Shown here: piece after piece, positions 16,088-24,897 of the stretch
Numbering within the stretch: the first letter of the stretch is position 1
Layout: every line of letters starts with the position of its first letter
Source of the DNA: JBDGPU01 sp042219525
GTDB lineage: Archaea; Halobacteriota; Halobacteria; Halobacteriales; Haloferacaceae
DNA length: 64,000 nucleotides
NCBI GenBank assembly: GCA_042219525.1
Contig: JBDGPU010000073.1
Span: 25,030-89,029 of the forward strand
Direction: 5' to 3'
Position numbers and translations under genes: made by a program
The notes under the pieces: model-generated
Databases searched by the model: none
Told to the model about the DNA's origin: nothing
Seen by the model: only the letters and a program-made list of their open reading frames with translations

Positions 16088-17901
16088 CAGTTTCGGAGGA
16101 TAGGCCAGTTTCGGGTAGAATCTCCGCCGGGTCGGGGTTCATTTCCCAACGAAGTGATCGATTCCTGCCCACCTTGAACGAGATAATCGAACGAGCATGA
16201 GAAATTGCGCGGATTTTGGGGCTACTAGAGAGCGTCGCCACTCCCGAGTGGCGAACCCGGTGGAGAATCGGTCGCTCAGTCAGGCGGTATCAATGCCGAC
16301 GCGACGATCTCGACACACTCGCCCGCGGTCAGCACGGGTGCGTAGTCCATCTCGCCGTCGACACTCGCTTTCAGCAGGAAGTCAGTGAGTCGCCAGATAT
16401 TGTACAGCAATACCGCGAACACGAAGTAGAACAGCCGGACACGATAGTCCTTCGAGGACGTCTTCGCAAGGAAGTCGTGCTTGATAGATTTGTACTCATT
16501 CTCAATTTGCCAGCGGCGACTGTACCGCCGACAGAACGTCTCGGCCTCATCTGGCCCGACCCGGAGATTCGTCGCGAACACGGTCGTTCCCTCGCCGCTC
16601 GTCGACGGCACGTACAGGAACCGCATCGGGTGCGACCCTGATTCGACGTGGACGGATGCCGATTCGACGGCGACCTCTTGATCGTCCTCGTCCATCTGCT
16701 CGATCAACGTACGTTCTGAGCTAGTGATCCGTTTCGGGATGAGGTAGTTCACATCCAGGTTCGAGAGGGTCTGAAACACCCGCATGGAATCGAACTCGCG
16801 GTCACAGAGCACCGTCTCGATGGGCACGTGCTCTTTCGCTCGCTGGACGAGTCGTCTGACAACGCGGTGGATCCGGTTCGGCGGGTTCTCGTCCAAGGCA
16901 GAACTCTCACGCACCGGCTCGACGGCCAGTACGATCGGGATGTTTTGCCCGATGATCGAGAGCGTTGCGAACTTGAACGCACGACCCTCTCCATCTTTCG
17001 TCCCGCTCACCATCGGCATCTCCCTGACATCCCCGTAGTAGGGAATGGTCGTGATGTCGATCGCAGCGGTGACTGGCCGGCGGAACGAGGCTTCAGAGGC
17101 GATGACCGAGAGCAAGCGATCCGTCGTCTCATTAAATCCATCCACGAGGTCCTCAGAGTGGAACTGTTTGACGGCGCGGAGATGAGTGTCTCCATGAGGC
17201 CCGTGGTCTTGGCCTCGTCGATACTGGAAGCGAGCAGCGCCTTGGGCAGTTCCACATCCAACCATCCCCATGAAGGTCTGTAACTCGAAGAACCGCGTGT
17301 CCTCGTAGGACGCGTTCGCGGCCCGGTCAGAGTCGAAATGGCCGAAGGCGTGATCACGGGCGAGTCGCGTCGTCTGGACGATCTCGTCCTGGGAGAACGA
17401 CTCTTCTTCTACTGAGTCCTCCTCTACTGGAGGCTCGTCGACAATCTTCTCCTTGGGGCGAACCTCGGGTGCGGGAATATCGAAATCGTGGACTTCTTTG
17501 ACGACGAAGTGGGCTGCGGTCTGCACGTATTCGTGCACGGCGCCGTCAAATCGGTTCCGCCACGCCCGCGAGAACGCCGATTCGTCAGGCACACGGCAGA
17601 ACCCTAGGGGAGTGATAACTTCCGGTTGCCGTTTGAGCCGTCGAGTGAACGCAGCGGAGGAGTCGCCCGTGATCTCCATGAAGATGAATGAGAGGACCAT
17701 CGCACGAAAAGAGAGTGGAGCAGGATGCCACGCTGGATATCCGTCTTCAATCGAATCAATCGAGTGGTCGAGATTCTCGAACGCAGTCACAAGATCAGTG
17801 TCATGGAGGTCGTTTCGGATGGTGATCCCGAGTTGGTACGCTTCGCATAGATAGTGCATTCGAGAATTTTCATCTGAATGCATTTCACTAGAATCGCTCA
17901 T
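16088..17901 (-). mobile_element. IS4-superfamily insertion sequence, copy 2
   Basis: Homology to copy 1 starts at CAGTTTCGGAGGATAGGCC (16088) and covers the left non-coding block and the transposase gene. Copies 1 and 2 have the same orientation and differ at many silent and some coding positions, so they are diverged relatives, not a recent duplication. A 40-base sequence just left of the boundary (from about 16046) has a relative at 31646. That suggests the true left end could extend further left. The right end is not resolved. Confidence 0.7.
16276..17901 (-). CDS. IS4-superfamily (ISH3-like) DDE transposase, copy 2
   Basis: Encodes 541 residues with the same catalytic blocks as copy 1 (AIDITTIPYYGD, VLCDREFDSMRVF, YSRRWQIENEYKSIK) and no interruption. 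The N-terminus is longer (MSDSSEMHSDENSRMHYLCE) than in copy 1. Differences are spread across the protein, mostly conservative, which indicates both copies evolved under selection for function before or after arriving here. The gene closes the iron island on its right side, 265 bases after the repressor stop. Confidence 0.85.
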   Translation of the reverse strand: MSDSSEMHSDENSRMHYLCEAYQLGITIRNDLHDTDLVTAFENLDHSIDSIEDGYPAWHPAPLSFRAMVLSFIFMEITGDSSAAFTRRLKRQPEVITPLGFCRVPDESAFSRAWRNRFDGAVHEYVQTAAHFVVKEVHDFDIPAPEVRPKEKIVDEPPVEEDSVEEESFSQDEIVQTTRLARDHAFGHFDSDRAANASYEDTRFFELQTFMGMVGCGTAQGAARFQYRRGQDHGPHGDTHLRAVKQFHSEDLVDGFNETTDRLLSVIASEASFRRPVTAAIDITTIPYYGDVREMPMVSGTKDGEGRAFKFATLSIIGQNIPIVLAVEPVRESSALDENPPNRIHRVVRRLVQRAKEHVPIETVLCDREFDSMRVFQTLSNLDVNYLIPKRITSSERTLIEQMDEDDQEVAVESASVHVESGSHPMRFLYVPSTSGEGTTVFATNLRVGPDEAETFCRRYSRRWQIENEYKSIKHDFLAKTSSKDYRVRLFYFVFAVLLYNIWRLTDFLLKASVDGEMDYAPVLTAGECVEIVASALIPPD

Positions 17902-18221
17902 ATGGGGAACTGAGGACTATTCAAAGATTGGTCTTGGAGGCAATCTTTGAAGCATTCAACTGTCATAGCCTCTGACCGATCACTACAAGACGCCCGTGTC
18001 ATCCGAGTAGTGAACGTATTCGTTAACTTCCAGACTGTGAAGGTTTCACGGTGATTCTCGGCAAACCGTTCGTGATAGGCCGTACACATTGTCGACTATT
18101 CCGGGGAGCTCGACGTACTCGGCGTTGAGATACCGAAAGAGGGCAGTTTCGTGCCCTCGATAGGTAATCATACCAATATTAATTAAGCTGACTATATTTA
18201 CGATCTTCAGCAGTATGTATC
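17902..18221. other. Intergenic stretch between IS copy 2 and the phn operon
   Basis: About 320 bases with no supported gene. It contains CAAAGATTGGTCTTGG and GGCAATCTTTGAAG near the transposase start, giving a short inverted pair (CAAAGATTG / CAATCTTTG) at about 17919-17951. AT-rich TTAATTAAGCTGACTATATT follows at about 18178-18197. The inverted pair could be part of the IS right end or a small hairpin. Confidence 0.4.
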
Positions 18222-19025
18222 CTACTCATCAGCCGGCCGTACGCGAGTGGGTGTTGGTTTGTCGACGCCAATACAGCGTGCAATATCGTCAACGGACTTC
18301 ATTTCGAACACAAAGTACTCGGAAGGTACTGCGTCGACGATCTCCTGATAGTCCGTCAGTGGGGTATGGTGATCACCGGTGCCATCGTTATCGTGCAGGT
18401 GACAGACGTGAATCCGATCCTCAAATCGGGTTGCAAAATCCTGCCAGTCGTAGCCATTGGCTTTTGCGTGGCCTACGTCCAGCGTCACGCCAAGGTATTC
18501 GGTGTCGACGGGAACGCCGGCGAGGGCGTTAGCGAGATCGTCTGGCGTGGTCGTGTAGCGACATTTCGCATCGCTCTGTGGCTGGTTTTCTAGACAGAGC
18601 GGAACGCCACTCTCGCGAGCGTATTTGGCACACTCGATCAGCGACTGCTGGGCATTCTCGGCTGCCTTCTCGCGAACCCACTCTGGATACCGGTGAGGGA
18701 CAGACCCCCCGTGGACGACGACTGCACCGGCTCCGGCGGTTGCCGCATCGTCAAGACTTCTCTTGACCTGTTCGACGCTCGCCCGACGGACATCGTCGTT
18801 GAAACTGCCTACGTTCCAGTCGCGGAACGGCGCGTGGTACGTGACTGAGACATCGTAGCGGTCGGCCAAGTCGCCGAGTTCCGCCGCCGTCGGTGTGTCG
18901 GGGTGGCCCTCCAAGTACTCGCGCTTGAGTTCGAGGTGGTCTAGGCCGAGATCAGTGAGATATTCAATGAACTCCTCGACTGAGGCCCCGAAACGGACAT
19001 CCATCGCCGCACCGAGGCGACTCAT
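18222..19025 (-). CDS. Xylose-isomerase-like TIM-barrel protein, last gene of the C-P lyase operon
   Basis: A 267-residue AP-endonuclease-2/sugar-phosphate-isomerase-type barrel. Likely metal ligands are visible: His in VTYHAPFRDW, His in VVHGGSVP, Glu in CLENQPQ, Asp/His in LDVGHAKANG, the histidines of VCHLHDND and Glu in FEMKS. Its ATG overlaps the phnM stop (ATGA, 19022-19025), so it is translated with the C-P lyase genes. The operon lacks phnP and phnN. This barrel may act on a ribose phosphate intermediate such as the cyclic 1,2-phosphate, but that is inference. It is probably cytoplasmic and metal-dependent. Confidence 0.8.
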   Translation of the reverse strand: MSRLGAAMDVRFGASVEEFIEYLTDLGLDHLELKREYLEGHPDTPTAAELGDLADRYDVSVTYHAPFRDWNVGSFNDDVRRASVEQVKRSLDDAATAGAGAVVVHGGSVPHRYPEWVREKAAENAQQSLIECAKYARESGVPLCLENQPQSDAKCRYTTTPDDLANALAGVPVDTEYLGVTLDVGHAKANGYDWQDFATRFEDRIHVCHLHDNDGTGDHHTPLTDYQEIVDAVPSEYFVFEMKSVDDIARCIGVDKPTPTRVRPADE

Positions 19026-20188
19026 GGCGACCCCTCTGCACGGTATACCGGCTGGCCCGCGACGAACGCTCGCGTGACAGTCGGTGTCGGCTCCTCGTCG
19101 ACGATCACGAGATCCGCCCGGGCATCTTCGACGATGCGTCCGCGATCCGAGAGGCCGACGGCGTCAGCCGGGTGTTTTGTGACGCGGGCGACACGCTCAG
19201 GCAGTGGCTCACCGGTCTCAACGAACGGTGCGGCGAGCAGGGAAACGGGGTGGTAGTCCGCCACCAGTGCGTCCACGATACCAGCCTCGATTGCATCGGC
19301 CGTCCGCAGGTTCCCCCACTGGCTCTCGCCACGGACGAGGTTGGGAGCCCCCATAGTGACTGTCATTCCCAGTTCGTGTGCGCGCTTAGCCGCCGCCAGG
19401 GTGATGGGATATTCACTAATATCGACACCAACATCGTAGAGTTGCTCAACCTCGGAGACCTCTTCATCATCGTGCGATGCCGTCGGAACTCCCTGATCAT
19501 GAGCCACCGTCACAACTCGATTCACTCGTTTGCGGATGGTACTCATCTCCAAGCTACCCCGCTCCTCGAGCATTGCCTCTGCCTCTTCGACAGTATGCTT
19601 GTGAGAATCACGGTAATACTGGAGGAACGATTCCCGATCTCGGAACTGCCCCTTACCAGGGATATGGCTCATAACTGATACCAGATCGGCGTCACCCCCA
19701 GCGACGACAGCCTCAACGGCCTCGACACACCGTTTCTGGGTCACTTCACACCGAGCATGGATTCGGTGATCCGTCATGAGGTCGTTCGCGCCCTCAACCG
19801 CATCGGTAATCTCTGCACCCAGTTCCGGCGAACGATTCTCCTCAGAGTCGACCTCGAATGAGATGGCGTGGAATTTCGTGGTGATACCGGCGGCAACGTT
19901 CGCACGGTCAGCCGACGCCAGCGCCATGTGCGTGTCCATCCGTGCACCTGACCGAGGGTGGAGGTGGGATTCGATGTCGTCGCCGTGGAGATCAATCAGT
20001 CCGGGGAGAACGAGTTGGCCCCGCGCATCGACGATATTGTTCGCACGTTGATCAACGTCGCCGATACCGACGATACGGTCCTGTTCGATGCGGATTGCAC
20101 CCTCGACAATGGCCTCCGGGGTGACAATTCGGGCGTTCTCGATAACTGTCATTTCTTTGGTGACTTGTTCCTCACGCTGACCACTCAT
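19022..20188 (-). CDS. phnM: PhnM, alpha-D-ribose 1-methylphosphonate 5-triphosphate diphosphatase
   Basis: A 388-residue amidohydrolase-fold enzyme that removes pyrophosphate from the ribosylated phosphonate triphosphate in the C-P lyase pathway. The PhnM-type motif GLIDLHGDDIESHLHPRSGA shows the metal-binding histidines, and later blocks include SVMSHIPGKGQFRD and the Asp of VPTASHDDEE. It begins by overlapping the phnL stop (ATGA) and ends by overlapping the TIM-barrel start. Length is close to the family norm. A second in-frame Met after MSGQREEQVTKE is possible as start. Confidence 0.92.
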   Translation of the reverse strand: MSGQREEQVTKEMTVIENARIVTPEAIVEGAIRIEQDRIVGIGDVDQRANNIVDARGQLVLPGLIDLHGDDIESHLHPRSGARMDTHMALASADRANVAAGITTKFHAISFEVDSEENRSPELGAEITDAVEGANDLMTDHRIHARCEVTQKRCVEAVEAVVAGGDADLVSVMSHIPGKGQFRDRESFLQYYRDSHKHTVEEAEAMLEERGSLEMSTIRKRVNRVVTVAHDQGVPTASHDDEEVSEVEQLYDVGVDISEYPITLAAAKRAHELGMTVTMGAPNLVRGESQWGNLRTADAIEAGIVDALVADYHPVSLLAAPFVETGEPLPERVARVTKHPADAVGLSDRGRIVEDARADLVIVDEEPTPTVTRAFVAGQPVYRAEGSP

Positions 20189-20919
20189 GCTACCACCTCC
20201 CCGTCGTACTCTTCGATAGGAACGACGCGCTGGAGTTTCGCCTGATCAAGGACGACCACGCGGTCGGCGATGGCTTCGACGACCTCAGTATTGTGGAAGA
20301 CGCCGATGACGGTGGTTCCGTCATCAAGGTACTCCCGCAAGAGATCAAGAGCGGCTTGGCGCGTCTCGGGGTCAAGTGCGCTCGTCGGTTCATCCAGCAG
20401 GAGGAGGTCGGGCCTGGGGGCGATGGCCTGCGCGAGGTTGACGCGCTGGCGCTCCCCCCCACTGAAGGTCGCCGGGTAGGCGTCCCACAACTCTGCGGGG
20501 AGCTGAAGCCGCGAAAGTAGCATCTCGGCGTGTTCGCGCGCTTCGTTCATCGGCATCCCTTGCTCACGGAGCGGTCGTGCAACCACGTCGACCGCAGGAA
20601 CGCGAGGGATCTCCTCCAAAAACTGTGAGGTGTAGCCAATAGCGTCGTCGCGGAGCCCAATGACTTCGCGGTCGTTACACGAAGCCAAATCGACATCTCC
20701 GTCCGCACTGTGGTAGATGACCGTACCGGAGGACGGGTCATAGGTCCGGTAGATACATTTCAGCAACGAGGACTTCCCGGAGCCGGATTCGCCAACGATG
20801 GCGAGGAACTCGCCTCTCTCGACGGCGAACGATACATCATCTAACCCGACGACTTGCTTGTCGCCGAGGACGTGCATGTCGAACGTTTTGCTTAGGTTCT
20901 CGATTGTAAGGACAGGCAT
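20185..20919 (-). CDS. phnL: PhnL, C-P lyase ABC-type subunit
   Basis: A 244-residue ABC ATPase-like protein with Walker A GESGSGKSSLLKC, signature TFSGGERQRVNLAQ and Walker B LLLLDEPTSALDP. PhnL is a non-transport ABC protein that associates with the C-P lyase core. The start codon directly follows the phnK stop, and its stop overlaps phnM. The context, between phnK and phnM, separates it from transport ATPases of the same fold. Confidence 0.92.
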   Translation of the reverse strand: MPVLTIENLSKTFDMHVLGDKQVVGLDDVSFAVERGEFLAIVGESGSGKSSLLKCIYRTYDPSSGTVIYHSADGDVDLASCNDREVIGLRDDAIGYTSQFLEEIPRVPAVDVVARPLREQGMPMNEAREHAEMLLSRLQLPAELWDAYPATFSGGERQRVNLAQAIAPRPDLLLLDEPTSALDPETRQAALDLLREYLDDGTTVIGVFHNTEVVEAIADRVVVLDQAKLQRVVPIEEYDGEVVA

Positions 20920-21750
20920 CTAGATCACCGAATTGATGAGTGTCTGGGTGTACTCGTGGTGTGGGTCTTCCATAACGCGATCTGTGAGGCCGGACTCGAT
21001 GACGCGTCCGTGGCGCATTACGAGCGTTCGATCGGCTAACAGGCGAATGACGCCGAGATCGTGTGAGACGACGATTGCAGCGACGCTCTCCTCGCGCTGA
21101 ATCCGCCGGAACATATCCAGGACGCGAGCCTGGACGCTCACGTCCAGTCCGGTTGTCGGTTCGTCAAGGACGACGATCTCCGGATCGTTTGCGAGTGCTC
21201 GGGCGATCTGAACGCGCCGTTGCATCCCACCGGAGTACGTGTGGGTCGAGTCGTCCATCCTATCGATCGGAATCTCGGTTTCCCCGAAAAGTGAGGTGAC
21301 GCGTTCGCGAACGTCCTCGTAGCTACGCCAGCCTGCCGAAAGCAGTTTTTCAGCTACGTTCCCGCCCCCCGAAAACTCCAGTTCGAGGCCATCGCGGATG
21401 TGCTGGTGGACGAGGCTAATGTGTCTGTTGCGCAGGCGGTGGCGCGTCTCGTAGTCGACATCCAGGAGGTTCCCCTCGTGGTTCGCGTAGCGTACCGCCC
21501 CGTCAGTTCGGCCGTCATCGTCGGGTTCGAGTGCGAGCAGTTCGGCGAGGCTGGATTTCCCGGAGCCGGACTCACCGACGATTCCGAGCACTTCCCCCTC
21601 TTCGACGGAGAGGTCCACATCCGCACAAGCGACGACGCTCCCGCAGACGGGGCACTGATTCGTGCCGGCGCGGTCGCCGGTCCGTTCCCGGCAGACCTCA
21701 CAGCTTTCGCCGTATACTTTAGTCAGGCCTTCGGCCTCCAGTATGCTCAT
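20920..21750 (-). CDS. phnK: PhnK, C-P lyase ABC-type subunit with CxxC pairs
   Basis: A 276-residue ABC protein (Walker A GESGSGKSSLAELL, signature TYSGGMQRRVQIARAL, Walker B IVVLDEPTTGLDV). PhnK binds the PhnJ surface of the C-P lyase core complex. Near the N-terminus an inserted segment has CEVC and, after about 14 residues, CPVC, a likely zinc or Fe-S knuckle. It overlaps phnJ by ATGA and abuts phnL. The family assignment is firm from order and sequence. Confidence 0.92.
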   Translation of the reverse strand: MSILEAEGLTKVYGESCEVCRERTGDRAGTNQCPVCGSVVACADVDLSVEEGEVLGIVGESGSGKSSLAELLALEPDDDGRTDGAVRYANHEGNLLDVDYETRHRLRNRHISLVHQHIRDGLELEFSGGGNVAEKLLSAGWRSYEDVRERVTSLFGETEIPIDRMDDSTHTYSGGMQRRVQIARALANDPEIVVLDEPTTGLDVSVQARVLDMFRRIQREESVAAIVVSHDLGVIRLLADRTLVMRHGRVIESGLTDRVMEDPHHEYTQTLINSVI

Positions 21751-22763
21751 TCGTCCGCACCTCCGGTTTCGTTGTCCGAATCGGGTGTTCCCGGCCCCCA
21801 GTCCACACCGTCGGAGTTGAGATGGTGATTTTTCGTGAGGTCGTCGTCCTGTCGCTTGCGGCAGAACGAGGTGTCGTTACAGGCGTAAAGTCGGTTACCG
21901 TCGTCGGTCTCGACCTCAGTGAGGTAGGTGTCGGTTGATCCGCACGCGTGACAGGACTGGTTGGGGAACCGTTCGACCTGGAACTCCCGGTCCTCGAAGG
22001 CAAGTGGCTCGACGTCGGTGTGAGGTGGGACAGCATAGATACGGGCCTCGCGTCCGGCGGCGAAGACAAACAGATTGTCCGCATCGTCGAGTTTCGGAAC
22101 GTCCCACCGTGGAATCGGCGAGGGGTCCATGAGGTAGCGCCCGGCGACCATTACTGGGTACTGTGCAGCGATATTGATCTCACCCCACTCGACGACGTTC
22201 TCGTAGAGGTAGACCCACATCTTCCCGTAGTTCTTGTGAGCGTGCCGGCGGCGATTGGCGGTATCACTCGAATCCACCTTCCGCAGCGCATCAGTGATGG
22301 GAACCTGCAGGACGAGGATCTGGTCTTCGGCCAATACTTCCTCGGGAATACGGTGGCGAGTCTGAATGACGTCCGCCTCCGTCGTGTCGGTCGTCGTCTC
22401 CACTTCGGCGGTGTCCTTTGCCAGTCGACGAATATTGGCTGCGTTGACGGACTCGTCGGAGCCCTGGTCGATGACTTTGAACGTGTCTTCGGGGCCAAGA
22501 AGAGACAGTGAGGCCTGGATACCACCGGTCCCCCAGCCCCGGGCGAGCGGCATGGGCCGAGATGCGTAGGGCACCTGATGCCCGGGAAGTGCAATGGCCT
22601 TCAGAATGGCGCGGCGGACCTCCCGTTTGGTGTGCTCGTCGAGGTAGGCGTAATTGTACCCCTCCAGACCGTCACCTGTGAGGGACTCGAGGGCCGCCTC
22701 AACCGAATCTATCGCTACCGTCGTGTCCGTTTCGTTATCGGGTACGTTCTCTGTCTCAGTCAT
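21747..22763 (-). CDS. phnJ: PhnJ, radical-SAM C-P lyase
   Basis: The 338-residue enzyme that cleaves the carbon-phosphorus bond using S-adenosylmethionine and a 4Fe-4S cluster. The cluster/catalytic cysteines are Cys271, Cys274, Cys295 and Cys301 in CHACG...YACNDTSFC. That is C-x2-C-x20-C-x5-C; E. coli PhnJ is described as C-x2-C-x21-C. The Gly-rich block ARGWGTGGIQ is present. I start at ATG 22763 (MTETENVPDN), which overlaps the phnI stop by eight bases; an upstream in-frame ATG lies inside phnI. It functions in the PhnGHIJ core. Confidence 0.92.
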   Translation of the reverse strand: MTETENVPDNETDTTVAIDSVEAALESLTGDGLEGYNYAYLDEHTKREVRRAILKAIALPGHQVPYASRPMPLARGWGTGGIQASLSLLGPEDTFKVIDQGSDESVNAANIRRLAKDTAEVETTTDTTEADVIQTRHRIPEEVLAEDQILVLQVPITDALRKVDSSDTANRRRHAHKNYGKMWVYLYENVVEWGEINIAAQYPVMVAGRYLMDPSPIPRWDVPKLDDADNLFVFAAGREARIYAVPPHTDVEPLAFEDREFQVERFPNQSCHACGSTDTYLTEVETDDGNRLYACNDTSFCRKRQDDDLTKNHHLNSDGVDWGPGTPDSDNETGGADE

Positions 22764-23904
22764 CGTCGTTCGCCTCCATCGTAGCCAGTTCTCGGTCTGG
22801 CATGTCCGGGTCGTCATTGTGTCCCGTATCCGCTACCCCCTTGCGCTCGCGGATGCCACGGATACGGTCAAGGATCGACTGGAAGGTGACGTAGTGTGGC
22901 AGTTTCAGATGCTCTATGAACCCAAACGAGTCCATCCCGTCGACCACATCGAGAACGAATTCCGAATTTTCGGCGGGTTCGTCCTCGCTATCGAGCTGAA
23001 TCGACGCATCAAGGATGGTCATCGCGATGGCCTTGCGTTCATTGCGTCCGAAGGTCAGCCCATACCCGAAAGCGAACTGCGGGTCATCACGCTTGGCGTA
23101 GACCGGGACAACTGCCTCGCTCTCGGTGACTTCGACGTCGGTGACGGTCACTTCGTCGCCCGTATAGGGGTGTTCGATCTTCACGGGCAGCTTGCCGACT
23201 CTGACTTCAGCTAGCGTCGGATGAACCTGTCCGTAACCACGCAGTGCGGAATAGCCGAGCGCGGTGATCGCACCGGTCTCTCCACGAGCGAGTTCCTGTA
23301 GAACCTCGTCACGACCCGCTGGGTGTGTCACTGGCTCGCGCGTCGTATCCGTCGGTTCCCCCTCATAGACGTTATCGGGTTCGTGGACCAACCCTTCATC
23401 CCGGAGGATCTCCATCACGTTCGTGAGCGTCTCCGGGGCTTCCTCCTCGACGTCCCAGTCGTCGGTGGGGTCCGCTGGTTGGTCGTCGCGTTCGTCCTCT
23501 GTTTCGAGGGCGAAGTCGAGTAGCCGCTGTGTGTAGTCCTTGGTCGGTCCGAGAATCTGGCCGCCTGGCACGTCTTTATAGGCGGGCGAGACGCGCCGCG
23601 TCGCGAACATTTCGTCTGGATCGACGGTTACAGTCTCGTCCCAGCGTTCGAGTGTCGAACGGTAGGCCCGCAGGAGGAATGAAGCCTCAACTGTGTCACC
23701 CTGTGCCTGTTTGACTGCTAAGGCGGCGAGTCGTGGAGCATACAGCCCGCCCTCGCTCATCGTCTGTGCAGTCAGGCGTTCGAGTTGCCCCTCGAGTTGA
23801 TCCAGCGAGAGGATATCGTCGTCACCCTCAAGACGCTGTTTCTCGAAAAGTTCCTCGGCGCGTTCGATGATCTCCTCGCCGGCCTTAACTGCGACGTATC
23901 CCAT
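22756..23904 (-). CDS. phnI: PhnI, C-P lyase core subunit
   Basis: A 382-residue subunit that, with PhnG and PhnH, forms the nucleosidase core replacing the adenine of ATP by a phosphonate. It begins MGYVAVKAGEEIIERAEELF, which matches the PhnI family start, and contains LAALAVKQAQGDTVEASFLL and FGYGLTFGRNERKAIAM. The ATG at 23904 is one base from the phnH stop; longer in-frame starts lie inside phnH. Acidic linkers around residues ~145-170 are a haloarchaeal feature. Confidence 0.92.
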   Translation of the reverse strand: MGYVAVKAGEEIIERAEELFEKQRLEGDDDILSLDQLEGQLERLTAQTMSEGGLYAPRLAALAVKQAQGDTVEASFLLRAYRSTLERWDETVTVDPDEMFATRRVSPAYKDVPGGQILGPTKDYTQRLLDFALETEDERDDQPADPTDDWDVEEEAPETLTNVMEILRDEGLVHEPDNVYEGEPTDTTREPVTHPAGRDEVLQELARGETGAITALGYSALRGYGQVHPTLAEVRVGKLPVKIEHPYTGDEVTVTDVEVTESEAVVPVYAKRDDPQFAFGYGLTFGRNERKAIAMTILDASIQLDSEDEPAENSEFVLDVVDGMDSFGFIEHLKLPHYVTFQSILDRIRGIRERKGVADTGHNDDPDMPDRELATMEANDDD

Positions 23905-23905
23905 C

Positions 23906-24457
23906 TCAGACCACCTCCATCGAGACGGAACGCGGAATCGAAACGACCTGATCGGCGGCGGTGAAGATGATATCGACACCGCGCGGATACGTTGACTGGG
24001 CCGCAGCGATGGCGTCGATTTCTTCAGCAGGCAACCCGAGGCTCGCTGTTCGGGTGTCGGGGACGCCCGGACCGGAGACTATGATCGTCGTGAGGCCGTC
24101 TTCGGGCCTGGTCGACAGCGATTCGACGCGATAGATCGCCGTCGCTCCGTCGCTTGGCTCGACGAGTGAGCCGCGAACGAGCTCGCCCACATCCCACGAC
24201 GGAACACCATGAGTGTGGACGATATCAGCCTCGCTAGGCTGGGATTCAGTGAGGCGACCCTGGCTGGAAAGTTGCTCCCGAAGATCATCGTCGTCTGTGT
24301 ATGTACTCACCTCGTGGTCAACGAGCGTGGCCGCAACAGCGTGGTCCGCAGGCGTCATCGGCGTCTGCTGGACGGTCCCCGGTCGACTCATAGCATCACA
24401 GAGGGCACGGAAGGTATCGCGCGTATCGTGAACGGGGTCAAGTCCGAGCGCTCTCAC
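23906..24457 (-). CDS. phnH: PhnH, C-P lyase core subunit
   Basis: A 183-residue PhnH-family protein. It starts MRALGLDPVHDTRDTFRALC followed by DAMSRPGTVQ, the conserved family entry, and ends with GVDIIFTAADQVVSIPRS. The length fits the family. It overlaps phnG by ATGA (24454-24457) and stops one base before phnI. It works as part of the cytoplasmic C-P lyase core. Confidence 0.9.
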   Translation of the reverse strand: MRALGLDPVHDTRDTFRALCDAMSRPGTVQQTPMTPADHAVAATLVDHEVSTYTDDDDLREQLSSQGRLTESQPSEADIVHTHGVPSWDVGELVRGSLVEPSDGATAIYRVESLSTRPEDGLTTIIVSGPGVPDTRTASLGLPAEEIDAIAAAQSTYPRGVDIIFTAADQVVSIPRSVSMEVV

Positions 24458-24897
24458 AGCTCGTCCTCCATGGTTTCGAACTCGACTGCGGTGTGACGGC
24501 TCTCACTCCATTCACGTGCGCGCTCGGCTTCGTGGTGTTCTGCGACGGCTTCGAGTTCGTCAGCCATCACTGTAGCACGGTCGTGGTCGCCAGCGACGGC
24601 GGCATCGACAATAGCACCTGAGAGTGCGGCTCGTTCTGCCTTCCCAGGTTGCATCGCGAATCCGCGCTCGCCGTCGATTTCAACCTCCGCTGACGTGATG
24701 ACGACCTCGCCGAGGTTGAATGGCCTGTGTTCGACCGGTTCGCGAACCTGTTGCATGAGCAACTGAGGGTTTGGCTCTTGCAGGATCGTCAGCGGCGGAT
24801 CTGACTCGAGAATCTCGTTGGCGAACCGTGCGAGTACGTTCTCATCACACGCGGCGATGAGTTCGAAGCGGTCCGAACGATCGTGGGCATCCGTCAT
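24454..24897 (-). CDS. phnG: PhnG, C-P lyase core subunit
   Basis: A 147-residue protein and first gene of the minus-strand operon phnG-H-I-J-K-L-M-TIM barrel. The family block REPVEHRPFNLGEVVITSAE is clear, as are ERGFAMQPGKAERAALSGAI and ALSGAIVDAAVAG. I start at ATG 24897 (MTDAHDRSDRF); an upstream in-frame TTG/ATG frame adds eight unlikely residues. The N-terminus is slightly extended relative to bacterial PhnG. Confidence 0.9.
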   Translation of the reverse strand: MTDAHDRSDRFELIAACDENVLARFANEILESDPPLTILQEPNPQLLMQQVREPVEHRPFNLGEVVITSAEVEIDGERGFAMQPGKAERAALSGAIVDAAVAGDHDRATVMADELEAVAEHHEAERAREWSESRHTAVEFETMEDEL

